Shown here one piece after another: positions 8,924 through 17,901 of a stretch of DNA of 64,000 nt. Both the position numbers and the translations under genes were made by a program. The notes under the pieces are model-generated. The model was not told the origin of the DNA, did not search any database, and was given only the letters and a program-made list of their open reading frames with translations. The DNA comes from Pseudomonas saponiphila. Lineage in GTDB: Bacteria; Pseudomonadota; Gammaproteobacteria; Pseudomonadales; Pseudomonadaceae. Position 1 is the stretch's first letter. Each line of letters opens with the position of its first letter. Where the stretch lies: positions 1 to 64,000 of the forward strand of contig NZ_FNTJ01000002.1 in the NCBI RefSeq assembly GCF_900105185.1. The letters are read 5' to 3'.

Positions 8924-9889
8924 ATGTCGACGAACCACCGTTCTTCCCGCATTTTCGCTGTTTCCCTCTTGATTCTGTTACTCGCCGCTGGTGGCTTCGG
9001 CTACTGGAAGTCGCTCCAGGATCGCCTGCCGGAAGGCCTGAGCATGGGCAATGGCCGTCTCGAGGCCACCGAGGTGCAGATCGCCAGCAAGATCCCCGGA
9101 CGCCTGGCGGAAGTGCGTGTCAACGAAGGCGACAAGGTGCTCCAGGGACAACTGCTGGCCCGCATGGACACCCGCACCCTGGAGGCCCAGCGCAACCAGG
9201 CCGAGGCCGAAGTGCTGCGGGCGCGGGAAAACCTGTCGGCCGCCGAAGCCAACGTCCAACTGCGCCAGAGCGAGCAACTGCTGGCCAACCAGGAGCTCAA
9301 GCGCTCCCAGGAACTGTTCCGCCGCGGCTTCGCCAGCCAGCAGATCATCGATCAACAACAGGCTCGGTTGAACACCGGAAATGCCGCCGTACAGGCAGCC
9401 CAAGCCCAGGTTGCCGCGGTCAAGGCCGCTGTTGGCGCCGCCCAGGCCCAAGTTGCCCAGCTCACCAGCGAGATCGACGACAGCAGCCTGCGGGCGCCCA
9501 TCGACGGCATCATCCAGCTGCGCCTGGCCGAGCCCGGCGAAGTCCTGGGGGCCGGCGGCCGGGTGCTGCTGCTGATCGACCCCTACGATCAATACATGAA
9601 CCTCTATCTGCCGGCCTCGGTGACCGGTCGCCTGACCGTTGGCGATGAGTCGCGAATCCTCCTCGATGCTCTGCCCAACCAGCCACTGCCGGCGAAGATC
9701 AGCTTCGTCGCCGCCAAGTCCCAGTTCACCCCCAAAGAAGTGGAAACCCGAGACGAGCGCCAGAAGCTGGTGTTTCGGGTCAAGGTGCGCCTGACTCAAC
9801 CTGCCGCCGTGCCCCAGGCCAAGCCGGGAATGCCCGGTGCCGGTTATGTGCGCACGGCTCCCGTGGACTGGCCGGCTAACCTGAAATGA
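8924..9889 (+). CDS. HlyD-family membrane fusion protein (YhiI-like)
   Basis: A 321-residue periplasmic adaptor. An N-terminal membrane anchor (FAVSLLILLLAAGG, about residues 11-25) is followed by a first biotinyl-lipoyl half (SKIPGRLAEVRVNEGDKV), a long alpha-helical hairpin (residues about 85-190, rich in A, Q and E heptads), the second lipoyl half (SSLRAPIDGIIQLRLAEPGE) and beta-barrel regions. Such adaptors join an inner-membrane exporter to an outer-membrane channel. The ATG at 8924 is chosen because it starts the signal anchor; an in-frame start at 8852 adds an unlikely leader. The stop overlaps the RbbA-like gene (ATGA), as in the E. coli yhiI-rbbA-yhhJ operon. Substrate unknown. Confidence 0.88.
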   Translation: MSTNHRSSRIFAVSLLILLLAAGGFGYWKSLQDRLPEGLSMGNGRLEATEVQIASKIPGRLAEVRVNEGDKVLQGQLLARMDTRTLEAQRNQAEAEVLRARENLSAAEANVQLRQSEQLLANQELKRSQELFRRGFASQQIIDQQQARLNTGNAAVQAAQAQVAAVKAAVGAAQAQVAQLTSEIDDSSLRAPIDGIIQLRLAEPGEVLGAGGRVLLLIDPYDQYMNLYLPASVTGRLTVGDESRILLDALPNQPLPAKISFVAAKSQFTPKEVETRDERQKLVFRVKVRLTQPAAVPQAKPGMPGAGYVRTAPVDWPANLK

Positions 9890-12606
9890 GCGGCCTGGCG
9901 CTGCAAGCCAGCGGCATTGGTCATCGCTACGGCTCACAGCAGGCCCTGATCGATATCAGCTTCAACCTGCCAGCGGGCACCCGCTGCGGTTTGATCGGGC
10001 CCGACGGCGCCGGCAAGTCCAGCCTTCTGGGCTTGATCGCCGGGGTCAAGAAGCTCCAGCAGGGTGAGCTGGAGGTGCTCGGCGGGGCGATTTCCCAGCG
10101 CCGTCACCGCCGCAGTCTTTATCCACGCATCGCCTTCATGCCCCAGGGCCTGGGGGGCAACCTGTACCCCGACCTGTCCATCAGCGAAAACATCCGCTTC
10201 TTCGCCACCCTGTTCGGCCTGCCCCGTGACGAATGCGAACAGCGCATGCACAGCTTGCTGCTGGCCACCGACCTGCTGCGCTTTGCCGAGCGTCCGGCGG
10301 GCAAGCTGTCCGGCGGGATGAAACAGAAACTCGGCCTGTGCTGCGCATTGATCCATGAACCGGACCTGCTGATTCTCGACGAGCCCACCACCGGGGTTGA
10401 TCCGCTGTCCCGGCGGCGCTTCTGGGAACTGGTGGAAGACGTGCGCCAACAGCGTCCGCAACTGACCCTGCTGGTGGCCACCGCCTACATGGAAGAAGCC
10501 GAGCAGTTCGAACACTGCCTGATGCTCGACAAAGGCCGGATGATTGCCCAGGGCCTGAGCCAGGAACTGGCGAAAGTGACGACCAGCGGCAAGCTGGATG
10601 ACGCCTTCACCCACTTCCAGGGCGACACGGGCCATGACAATCAACCGCTGGTCATCCCGCCCCGCTCCGGCGACAACCACGACATCGCCATCGAGGCCCA
10701 CGAACTGACCCTGCGCTTTGGCGACTTCACCGCGGTCAATAAAGTCAGCTTCGCCATCGGACGCGGAGAAATCTTCGGCTTCCTCGGTTCCAACGGCTGC
10801 GGCAAGACCACCACCATGAAGGTCCTCACCGGGCTGATGCCCGCCACCGAAGGCAGCGCCAAACTGCTGGGCAACCCGGTGGACGCCAAGGACCTGGCCA
10901 CCCGCAAACGGGTCGGCTTCATGTCCCAGAGCTTTTCCCTGTATGGCGAGCTCAGCGTGCGGCAGAACCTGGACCTGCACGCCCGCCTGTTCGATTTGCC
11001 GCCGGCGGAAAGCAGCCCGCGCATCGAGGAACTGATCCAGCGCTTCGATCTCGGGGCGATTGCCGAGCAACAGTCCGGCGCCCTGCCCCTGGGCCTGCGC
11101 CAGCGCCTGTCCCTGGCAGTGGCGGTGCTGCACCGTCCGGAAGTGCTGATCCTCGACGAGCCCACTTCCGGGGTCGACCCGGCCGCCCGTGACGACTTCT
11201 GGCGCCTGCTGATCGAACTGTCCCGGGAACAGGGCGTGACCATCTTCCTCTCCACTCACTTCATGAACGAAGCCCAGCGCTGCGACCGCATTTCGTTGAT
11301 GCACGCCGGCAAGGTACTGGCCTGTGATACGCCCGCGGCGCTGCAACAGCAGTTTGCCGGCGACACCCTGGAAGCCGCCTTTGTCCGCTGCCTGGAAGAA
11401 GCTCAAGGCGCCGCAGATACAGCGCCAGCGCCGCCTCCGGCGGCAGCCGCCAGCCACGCCATCGCCCCTCCACGCTCGGGCCTGAGCCTGGCCCGGCTGC
11501 TGGCGGTGGCCACCCGCGAAGGCAAGGAACTGCTGCGGGACAAGGTGCGCCTGGGTTTTGCCCTGCTGGGGGCGATCTTCATGATGGTGATCTTTGGCTA
11601 CGGCATTTCCCTGGATGTGGAAAAGCTCGCCTTCGCCGTCTACGACCAGGACCAGACGCCGCAAAGCCGCGCCTACCTGGAGGCTTTTCGCGGCTCACGC
11701 TACTTCGAGGAAAAACCGAGCATCCGCAGCGCCCCTGAACTGCACCGACGCCTGCAACGTTCGGAGATCAAGCTGGCCCTGGAGATCCCGCCCGGCTTTG
11801 GCCGCGATCTGTATGCCGGGCGCCAGCCGACAGTGGCCGCCTGGCTGGACGGCGGCATGCCGTTTCGCGCGGAAACCAGCCGCAACTACGTCGAGGCGGT
11901 ACACCAGGCCAACCTCGAACTCCTGGCCGAACACAGCAGCCCGGCACTGAACTCAAGGCCTGCCGCCAAGCTGGAAACGCGCTTTCGCTACAACCAGGAC
12001 GTGGTCAGCGTCAACGCCATCGGGCCAGGGGTCATGGCGCTGATCCTGGCGTTCATTCCGGCCATGCTCACCGCCCTGGGTATCGTTCGCGAGAAGGAAC
12101 TGGGCTCGATTACCAACTTCTATGCCACGCCCCTGACCCGCCTGGAGTTTCTCCTGGGCAAGCAGGCGCCCTACCTGGCGGTGAGCCTGATCAACCTGGG
12201 CTTGCTGGTGGCCATGAACCGCTGGTTGTTCGGCGTGCCCTTCAAGGGCAGCGGCCTGACCCTGGCCCTGGGCGGGGTGCTCTACGTGCTGGCCACCACC
12301 AGCATGGGCCTGCTGATCTCGGCCTTCACCCGCACCCAGATCGCGGCGATCCTCGGCACCATGATCATCACCAGCCTGCCGACCATCCAGTTCTCCGGAT
12401 TGATCGTGCCGCGCTCGTCCCTGGATGGATCGGCGGCGATCATGGGCCAGCTGTTCCCCGCCGGGCACTTCCTCGACATTGCCGTCGGCACCTTCACCAA
12501 GGCCCTGGACCTGCGTGAGCTCTGGCCTCAATGCCTGGCCCTGATCGGGTTCTTCCTTGGCTTCACCGGGCTCAGCCTGGTCATGTTGAAAAAGCAGGAG
12601 GTCTGA
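9886..12606 (+). CDS. rbbA: RbbA-like ABC transporter: two ATPase domains fused to ABC-2 permease
   Basis: A 906-residue fusion. ATPase 1 has Walker A GPDGAGKS (38-45), signature LSGGM and Walker B LLILDEPTTGVDP. ATPase 2 has Walker A GSNGCGKT (301-308), a degenerate signature (LPLGL) and Walker B VLILDEPTSGVDP. An ABC-2 type membrane domain follows from about residue 560, with a large periplasmic loop and a C-terminal helical bundle. This matches E. coli RbbA, described as a ribosome-associated ATPase and putative transporter. Here it lies between an HlyD adaptor and a second ABC-2 permease, with stop/start overlaps on both sides, so an exporter role is the simplest reading. The substrate cannot be predicted. 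Confidence 0.88.
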   Translation: MSGLALQASGIGHRYGSQQALIDISFNLPAGTRCGLIGPDGAGKSSLLGLIAGVKKLQQGELEVLGGAISQRRHRRSLYPRIAFMPQGLGGNLYPDLSISENIRFFATLFGLPRDECEQRMHSLLLATDLLRFAERPAGKLSGGMKQKLGLCCALIHEPDLLILDEPTTGVDPLSRRRFWELVEDVRQQRPQLTLLVATAYMEEAEQFEHCLMLDKGRMIAQGLSQELAKVTTSGKLDDAFTHFQGDTGHDNQPLVIPPRSGDNHDIAIEAHELTLRFGDFTAVNKVSFAIGRGEIFGFLGSNGCGKTTTMKVLTGLMPATEGSAKLLGNPVDAKDLATRKRVGFMSQSFSLYGELSVRQNLDLHARLFDLPPAESSPRIEELIQRFDLGAIAEQQSGALPLGLRQRLSLAVAVLHRPEVLILDEPTSGVDPAARDDFWRLLIELSREQGVTIFLSTHFMNEAQRCDRISLMHAGKVLACDTPAALQQQFAGDTLEAAFVRCLEEAQGAADTAPAPPPAAAASHAIAPPRSGLSLARLLAVATREGKELLRDKVRLGFALLGAIFMMVIFGYGISLDVEKLAFAVYDQDQTPQSRAYLEAFRGSRYFEEKPSIRSAPELHRRLQRSEIKLALEIPPGFGRDLYAGRQPTVAAWLDGGMPFRAETSRNYVEAVHQANLELLAEHSSPALNSRPAAKLETRFRYNQDVVSVNAIGPGVMALILAFIPAMLTALGIVREKELGSITNFYATPLTRLEFLLGKQAPYLAVSLINLGLLVAMNRWLFGVPFKGSGLTLALGGVLYVLATTSMGLLISAFTRTQIAAILGTMIITSLPTIQFSGLIVPRSSLDGSAAIMGQLFPAGHFLDIAVGTFTKALDLRELWPQCLALIGFFLGFTGLSLVMLKKQEV

Positions 12607-13724
12607 TGAACCGGCTCGCCCATATCCTGCGCCTGGGGTTCAAGGAGCTCACCAGCCTGCGCCACGATAGTGTCCTGCTGCTGTTCCTGTTCTACGCCTT
12701 CACCGTGGCCATCTACCTGCCAGCGGCCGGCTCGGTCATCGGCGTGCACCATGCCAGCGTGGCCCTGGTGGACGAGGACCACAGCCCACTGTCGCGACAG
12801 TTGGCAGAATCCCTGCAACCGCCGGAGTTCCAGGTCCCGGCCGCCCTGCCCTACGACCAGCTGGACAACGTCATGGACAGTGGCCAGTACACCTTCGTGA
12901 TCAACATTCCCGCCAACTTCCAGAGTGACCTGCTGGCCGGCCGCCAGCCGGCGGTGCAGGTCAACGTCGACGCCACCGCCATGAGCCAGGCGTTCATGGG
13001 CGCCGGCTACATCAGTCGGATCTTCCAGCGTGAGCTGCTCAACTATGCCAATCAGGCGGATACCGCGAGCAAGGCCCCGGCCCTGCTGACCACCCGCGCC
13101 CTGTTCAACACCAATCTGCAAGGCGGCTGGTTCCTGGCGGTGATCCAGATCGTCAACAACATCACCATCCTGGCCATCATCCTCACCGGCACCGCGCTGC
13201 TGCGCGAACGCGAGCACGGCACCCTCGACCACCTGCTGGTGCTGCCGCTGACGGCGCTGGAAATCATGCTGGCGAAGGTCTGGAGCAACATGCTGGTGGT
13301 GGTGCTGTGCACCTGGATATCACTGGAAGTGATCGTCAAGGGCGTGCTGGGCGTGCCGCTGGCGGGCTCGATGGGGCTGTTCCTGATGGTCACGGCGCTG
13401 TATCTGTTCGCCAGCACCGCCCTGGGAATCTTCCTCGCCACCCTGGCCCGTTCGACCCCGCAATTCGGCCTGCTGGCGATCCCGGTGATCATTCCGATGC
13501 TGCTGCTGTCCGGCGGCAGCACACCGTTGGACAGCATGCCGCAGTGGCTGCAATGGGTGATGCAGGGCTCGCCATCCACGCACTTCGTCAGCCTCAGCGC
13601 GGCGATCCTGTTTCGTGATGCGGGAGTCAGTGTGGTCTGGCCCGACCTGCTGGCCCTGGCGACGATCGGCCTGTTGTTCTTCACCATTGCCCTGGCGCGC
13701 TTTCGCAAGAGCCTGGCCTCGTGA
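12606..13724 (+). CDS. ABC-2 type permease (YhhJ-like)
   Basis: A 372-residue membrane protein of the ABC-2 exporter permease family. One transmembrane helix near residues 20-40 is followed by a periplasmic domain (about 45-165) and five C-terminal helices with the family motif REREHGTLDHLLVLPL before the second helix. The ATG shares one base with the RbbA stop (TGATG), so translation is coupled. Together with the HlyD adaptor and RbbA it forms a three-gene tripartite exporter operon; no outer-membrane channel gene is adjacent. A REP palindrome follows the stop. Confidence 0.88.
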   Translation: MNRLAHILRLGFKELTSLRHDSVLLLFLFYAFTVAIYLPAAGSVIGVHHASVALVDEDHSPLSRQLAESLQPPEFQVPAALPYDQLDNVMDSGQYTFVINIPANFQSDLLAGRQPAVQVNVDATAMSQAFMGAGYISRIFQRELLNYANQADTASKAPALLTTRALFNTNLQGGWFLAVIQIVNNITILAIILTGTALLREREHGTLDHLLVLPLTALEIMLAKVWSNMLVVVLCTWISLEVIVKGVLGVPLAGSMGLFLMVTALYLFASTALGIFLATLARSTPQFGLLAIPVIIPMLLLSGGSTPLDSMPQWLQWVMQGSPSTHFVSLSAAILFRDAGVSVVWPDLLALATIGLLFFTIALARFRKSLAS

Positions 13725-13733
13725 GCCACGCCT

Positions 13734-13815
13734 TGTAGGAGCCGGCTTGCCGGCGAAGGGGCCTCAGCCCTGTATCGCCCTCTCGGACGTCTTCGCTGGC
13801 AAACCGGCTCCTACA
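13734..13815. repeat. Inverted pair of Pseudomonas REP elements
   Basis: Two copies of the REP core face each other: TGTAGGAGCCGGCTTGCCGG plus CGAAG at 13734-13758, and the near-complement CTTCGCTGGCAAACCGGCTC plus CTACA at 13791-13815. Each also carries the internal GCCGGC(T)TGCCGGC hairpin. It lies between two convergent genes, a usual place for such elements, and may stabilise transcript ends. A second pair of the same family occurs at 29610. Confidence 0.85.
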
Positions 13816-13825
13816 GCGGGCGGGT

Positions 13826-14233
13826 CTATTGGATGATCAGGTTGTTGAACAACAGGTCTTCCACCACCGGCTTGCCGGTTTCATCGTTCATCACCTGTTG
13901 CACCTGCTTGAGGGCTTCCTGGCGCAGCTTTTCCTTGGCCTCGACGTTGTTCATGGTCTCGGTGGTCTGCTGGGCAAACAGCGCCACCAGCTGATTGCGA
14001 ATCAGCGGCTCATTGGCCTTGACCGCCTGGGCCGAGGCATCGCCAGTTACTCGCAGGGCCACATCGGCCTTGTAGACCTTGAGCTTGGGGCCGCCATCCA
14101 GGCCGTAGTTGCCGACAAAGGGCGGGCTCAGGCTGATGTAGCTGACTTTCGGTGCTTCGCCTTCTTTGGCCTCTTCGGCCACCGCTGCCATCGGCAGGGA
14201 GAGGGCCAGCAGCAACATGATCCACGCTTTCAC
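13826..14233 (-). CDS. FliL-family secreted protein
   Basis: A 135-residue protein with a clear signal peptide (MKAWIMLLLALSLPMAAVA, cleavage before EEAKEG) and a domain resembling FliL, the flagellar basal-body-associated protein (VSYISLSPPFVGNYG, then LRVTGDASAQAVKANEPLIR and LLFNNLIIQ at the end). Unlike true FliL it has a cleavable-looking signal and no flagellar genes nearby. Pseudomonads carry such stand-alone FliL-like proteins outside flagellar loci and their role is unknown. It is transcribed away from the quinone oxidoreductase gene; the two share a 158-base divergent promoter region. The 3' end meets a REP pair. Confidence 0.78.
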   Translation of the reverse strand: MKAWIMLLLALSLPMAAVAEEAKEGEAPKVSYISLSPPFVGNYGLDGGPKLKVYKADVALRVTGDASAQAVKANEPLIRNQLVALFAQQTTETMNNVEAKEKLRQEALKQVQQVMNDETGKPVVEDLLFNNLIIQ

Positions 14234-14331
14234 AATTCGCTCCTTAATCCGGTTTGCGGCCTAGCATAAAGGCCCGCCCGCCTGAGCCCAAGCACAAGCT
14301 TATGGCTGCCCATCAGGGCTGGGCATGCTCG

Positions 14332-14359
14332 TTGACCGCCTGATTCACACTCCTACACT
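14332..14359 (+). promoter_or_regulatory. Candidate sigma-70 promoter of the quinone oxidoreductase gene
   Basis: TTGACC (14332-14337) and TACACT (14354-14359) are separated by 16 bases and lie about 33 bases before the ATG at 14392; an AAAGGA ribosome site sits between. The hexamers match consensus at five and four positions. Not proven. Confidence 0.45.
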
Positions 14360-14391
14360 TATCGGCCACCAACCCCAAAGGAATAGCCCTG

Positions 14392-15369
14392 ATGAAAGCC
14401 GTGCTGTGCAAAGCCTTCGGCCCCGCCGAAACACTGGTGCTGGAAGAGGTCGCAAGTCCCGTGCCGAAGAAGAACGAGATCCTCCTGGACGTGCATGCCG
14501 CTGGGGTGAATTTTCCGGACACCCTGATCATCGAGGGCAAATACCAGTTCAAGCCACCCTTCCCCTTCTCCCCGGGTGGCGAAGCGGCCGGGATCGTCAG
14601 TGCGGTGGGCGAGAAGATCAGCCATCTCAAGGTCGGTGAGCGGGTCATGGCCCTGACCGGCTGGGGCAGCTTTGCCGAACAGGTGGCGGTGCCGGGCTAC
14701 AACGTGCTGCCGATTCCCGCCGCCATGGACTTCAACACTGCCGCCGCTTTCAGCATGACCTACGGCACCTCGATGCATGCCCTCAAGCAGCGCGGCAACC
14801 TGCAGCCCGGTGAAACCCTGTTGGTGCTCGGCGCCTCGGGCGGAGTCGGACTGGCGGCGGTGGAAATCGGCAAGGCCATGGGCGCCCGGGTGATCGCCGC
14901 CGCCAGCAGCGCGCAAAAGCTCGCCGTGGCCAAGGCCGCCGGCGCTGATGAACTGATCAACTACAGCGAAAGCAACCTGAAGGACGAGGTCAAGCGCCTG
15001 ACCGATGGCAACGGCGCCGACGTGATCTACGACCCGGTGGGCGGCGACCTGTTCGATCAGGCCGTGCGCTCCATCGCCTGGAATGGCCGCCTGCTGGTGG
15101 TGGGCTTTGCCAGCGGACGCATTCCCGAATTGCCAGTGAACCTGGCACTGCTCAAGGGCGCGGCGGTGGTTGGCGTGTTCTGGGGCTCCTTCGCTCAGCG
15201 CCAGCCTCAGGACAACGCGGCGAACTTCCAGCAGCTGTTCGGCTGGTTCGCCGCGGGCAAGCTCAAGCCGCTGGTATCCCAGGTCTATCCTCTGACGGCA
15301 GCTGCCCGGGCCATCGATGATCTGGGGCAGCGCAAGGCGGTGGGCAAGGTGGTGGTGCAAGTCCGCTGA
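14392..15369 (+). CDS. NADPH:quinone oxidoreductase family protein (zinc-independent MDR)
   Basis: A 325-residue medium-chain dehydrogenase/reductase. The GroES-like N-terminal half (AAGVNFPDTLIIEGKYQFKP) lacks the zinc-binding cysteines of alcohol dehydrogenases. The Rossmann half has the NADPH-binding GASGGVGLAAVEIG motif near residue 145. The quinone oxidoreductase subgroup carries out NADPH-dependent reduction of quinones or similar electrophiles; the natural substrate here is not known. The start is backed by an AAAGGA site and a plausible upstream promoter. It stands alone, with a hairpin after its stop. Confidence 0.88.
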   Translation: MKAVLCKAFGPAETLVLEEVASPVPKKNEILLDVHAAGVNFPDTLIIEGKYQFKPPFPFSPGGEAAGIVSAVGEKISHLKVGERVMALTGWGSFAEQVAVPGYNVLPIPAAMDFNTAAAFSMTYGTSMHALKQRGNLQPGETLLVLGASGGVGLAAVEIGKAMGARVIAAASSAQKLAVAKAAGADELINYSESNLKDEVKRLTDGNGADVIYDPVGGDLFDQAVRSIAWNGRLLVVGFASGRIPELPVNLALLKGAAVVGVFWGSFAQRQPQDNAANFQQLFGWFAAGKLKPLVSQVYPLTAAARAIDDLGQRKAVGKVVVQVR

Positions 15370-15380
15370 GCCTGTGGCGG

Positions 15381-15416
15381 CCCCGGGAAAATGCTTCGGG
15401 CCCTGTTGTCCCGGGG
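15381..15416 (+). terminator. Probable terminator after the quinone oxidoreductase gene
   Basis: CCCCGGGA (15381-15388) pairs with TCCCGGGG (15409-15416) and is followed by ATTTTCGTCTT. The long loop (20 bases) contains a smaller GGGCCC palindrome. Position 12 bases after the stop fits a terminator. Confidence 0.5.
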
Positions 15417-15488
15417 ATTTTCGTCTTCACTGATGGACAGGCTCGCCGCACCGCTGCGGCGAATCCCTTGCCAACCCGAGGACGAATG

Positions 15489-15990
15489 ATGAGCACGATG
15501 CTACGCAAACTGTTACTGGGGCTGCTGGCCCTGCCCGGACTGATCATCGGCGCCCAGGCGCCGGCTCAGGCCGATGCCAATGGGCTGCGCAACGCCACGG
15601 TACTGATTGTCCGCCACGCCGAGAAACCGGACCAGGGCAGCGGCCTGAGCCCAAGGGGTGAAGAGCGTGCCCAAGCCTACGCCAGGTATTTTGACCCGTT
15701 GCAACTGGACGGCCAGAGCCTGGTGCCTCAGCGTCTGATCGCCACCAGCGATACGCCGGACAGCGCGCGGCCACGGCTGACCCTGGAACCCTTGGCCCAG
15801 CGTCTGAAGCTCGGTATCGAGCAGCCCTATGCCGACAAGCAGGTGGACAAGCTGGTCAAATCCCTGAGCAAGGACAATCAGGCCCAGGTGCTGCTGATTG
15901 CCTGGCACCACGGCAAGATCTTTCAACTGATCAATGCTTTTGGCGGCGACGCCCAAGCCCTGGTCGGAGCCAAGTCCTGGCCGGAATCGG
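15489..15990 (+). pseudogene. Histidine phosphatase gene, 5' part, interrupted by IS21 element
   Basis: This is the first 167 codons of a secreted histidine phosphatase (phosphoglycerate-mutase-like) protein. It has a signal peptide (LLLGLLALPGLIIGAQAPAQA), the catalytic motif VLIVRHAEKPDQ with RH, and the second histidine in AWHHGKIFQLI. The reading frame runs into the insertion sequence at 15991 and would end in an IS-encoded tail at 16058. The rest of the gene lies at 18632-18742. Without the element and one copy of the target duplication the gene encodes about 201 residues. The ATG at 15489 has a GAGGA site 6 bases upstream. Natural substrate unknown. Confidence 0.88.
15984..15990. repeat. 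Target-site duplication, left copy (GAATCGG)
   Basis: GAATCGG before the IS left end is repeated at 18632-18638 directly after the IS right end. The element is taken to start with TG and end with CA, as is normal for the IS21 family. The next two host bases are also TG, so the duplication could be read as slightly longer. Confidence 0.85.
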
Positions 15991-16150
15991 TGCGGATTTC
16001 GGAGCACCGTGACCGGCCGTTTCGGTTGATCGTGACCGGTCATTTCGCTAACGCGTGACCGCTCATTTCGGTAGCAACGTGACCGATTTTCCGCCTGTTC
16101 CGAAACAGGTGGTCACGGCTTACCGAAATCGCCGGTCACGACTTAGCGAA
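15991..16150. repeat. Left-end iterated transposase-binding repeats
   Basis: After the terminal repeat, the unit GTGACCG followed by an ATTTCGGTA- or ATTTCGCTAA-like string recurs several times (for example near 16011, 16031, 16057 and 16079). Inverted versions occur near 16112 and 16132, and there is a CCTGTTCCGAAACAGG hairpin near 16096. IS21 elements carry such multiple end repeats, bound by IstA. Confidence 0.65.
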
Positions 16151-16215
16151 AGCCTTCCCCTTCGTTGCGCATGACCTGATGCGCCGCCATCCTCGACCGA
16201 TTTCGGGAGAGGAAG

Positions 16216-17901
16216 ATGGCGGCGCCGCGAGTAGCCATGCGAAACATCAAAGAATGTCTGCGCCTCAAGTTTGAGGCCGGCTTGTCCCACGAGAAGATTG
16301 CCCGTGCCTTGCAGCTGTCCAAGGGCGTGGTTAGCAAGTACATCGCGGCGGCGCGGGTGGCCGGGCTGGACTGGCCGGCGCTGGTGGCCATGGACGAGGC
16401 CGCGCTGGCGGCCGCCTTGTTTGCACCGACGTCGACGAACAAGCCGCGCGGTGAGCGAGTGCTGCCCGATGTGCTGAGCATCCACCGCGAGTTGCGACGC
16501 AAGGGCGTGACCTTGCAGCTGCTGTGGGAGGAATATCTCGCCGCGCATGCGGGCCAGCCGACCTACCGCTACACCCAGTTCGTCGAGCACTACCGGCGCT
16601 ACGCCCAGACGCTCAAACGTTCGATGCGTCAGCTGCACCGTGCGGGCGAGAAGCTATTCATCGACTATGCCGGGCCGACGCTGCCGGTGGTCGACCCGGC
16701 CACCGGCGAAGTGCGCCGGGCGCACATCTTCGTCGCCGCCCTGGGCGCCTCGAATTACACCTATGCCTGCGCGACGCCAGGCGAAACCCAGGTGGACTGG
16801 CTGACCTCGCTGGGCCAGGCTCTGACCTACTTTGGCGGCGTGCCGGAAATGGTTGTGCCGGACAATCCGCGCGCCCTGGTCGCCCAGCCGGATCGCTACG
16901 AGCCGGGCCTGAACCGGGCCACGCTGGAGTGCGCGCGTCATTACCAGACGGTGATCCTGCCGGCACGGCCACGCAAGCCTCAGGACAAGGCCAAGGCCGA
17001 GGTGGCGGTGCAGGTGGTCGAGCGCTGGATCATGGCGCGGCTGCGCCATCGGCAGTTCTTCAGCCTGCATGCGCTTAACCAGGCCATCGCCGAGCTGCTG
17101 GAGGATCTGAATCGGCGCCCGTTCAAGCGGCTCGATGGCTGCCGGCGCGACTGGTTCGAGCGCCTGGATCGCCCGGCCTTGCGAGCGCTGCCGGTGCATC
17201 CCTACGAGGTCGCCACCTTCAAGCGCTGCAAGGTCAGCATCGACTACCACATCGAGGTCAATGGCAGCTTCTACAGCGTGCCCTCCGCCCTGGCCCGGCA
17301 GAACGTGGACGTGCGACTGACGGCACACACCCTGGAAGTGCTGCATGGCAACCGGCGGGTGGCCAGCCACCTGCTGCTGGGGCGACGCGGCGCTTACAGT
17401 ACCCAGCGCGAGCACATGCCCGCGGCGCACCAGGCGCATCGCGAATGGACGCCACAACGCCTGCTCGACTGGGGCGCGCGGATCGGCCCCTACACGCGCC
17501 AACTGATCGATCACCAACTGACCCACAAGCCGCACCCGGAGATGGGCTACCGCGCCTGCCTCGGCCTGCTCTCGCTGGCCCGGCGCTATGGCAATGCACG
17601 CCTGGAAGCCGCTGCCGAACGTGCCGTACACCTGCGCGCCTTCACCGGGCGCAGCGTGCGCAACCTGCTCCAGCAAGGCCTGGATCAACAGCCGCTGCCC
17701 CAGCGTGCCGCCGAAACGACCTTACCCGGCGACCACGAGAACGTCCGTGGCGCCGACTACTACCAACCCCCGCAACAGGAGCTGTTCGATGATGCCGCAA
17801 CACACCCTGAATCAACTGCACCAGCTACGCCTGGACGGCATGGCCCGCGCCCTGGAAGAGCAATGGACGCTGCCGGCCAGCCACAGCCTGAGCTTCGATG
17901 A
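16216..17901 (+). CDS. istA: IS21-family transposase IstA
   Basis: A 561-residue DDE transposase. The N-terminal helix-turn-helix is at about residues 22-45 ([20 protein letters not shown]). In the RNase H-like core the likely catalytic triad is D150 (LFIDYAG), D216 (MVVPDN) and E262 ([10 protein letters not shown]). A C-terminal beta-barrel region (VNGSFYSVP) follows, then a long basic tail. The ATG follows an AGAGGAAG ribosome site. IstA cuts and joins the element ends together with the ATPase IstB. The last 113 bases overlap istB, longer than the few-base overlap usual in the family, so the C-terminal 37 residues may be dispensable. Confidence 0.95.
   Translation: MAAPRVAMRNIKECLRLKFEAGLSHEKIARALQLSKGVVSKYIAAARVAGLDWPALVAMDEAALAAALFAPTSTNKPRGERVLPDVLSIHRELRRKGVTLQLLWEEYLAAHAGQPTYRYTQFVEHYRRYAQTLKRSMRQLHRAGEKLFIDYAGPTLPVVDPATGEVRRAHIFVAALGASNYTYACATPGETQVDWLTSLGQALTYFGGVPEMVVPDNPRALVAQPDRYEPGLNRATLECARHYQTVILPARPRKPQDKAKAEVAVQVVERWIMARLRHRQFFSLHALNQAIAELLEDLNRRPFKRLDGCRRDWFERLDRPALRALPVHPYEVATFKRCKVSIDYHIEVNGSFYSVPSALARQNVDVRLTAHTLEVLHGNRRVASHLLLGRRGAYSTQREHMPAAHQAHREWTPQRLLDWGARIGPYTRQLIDHQLTHKPHPEMGYRACLGLLSLARRYGNARLEAAAERAVHLRAFTGRSVRNLLQQGLDQQPLPQRAAETTLPGDHENVRGADYYQPPQQELFDDAATHPESTAPATPGRHGPRPGRAMDAAGQPQPELR

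Noticed and set aside
15991..16058. C-terminal tail RISEHRDRPFRL as part of the histidine phosphatase
   Set aside because: These codons are the IS21 left end read in the host frame; the true C-terminus is at 18639-18742.
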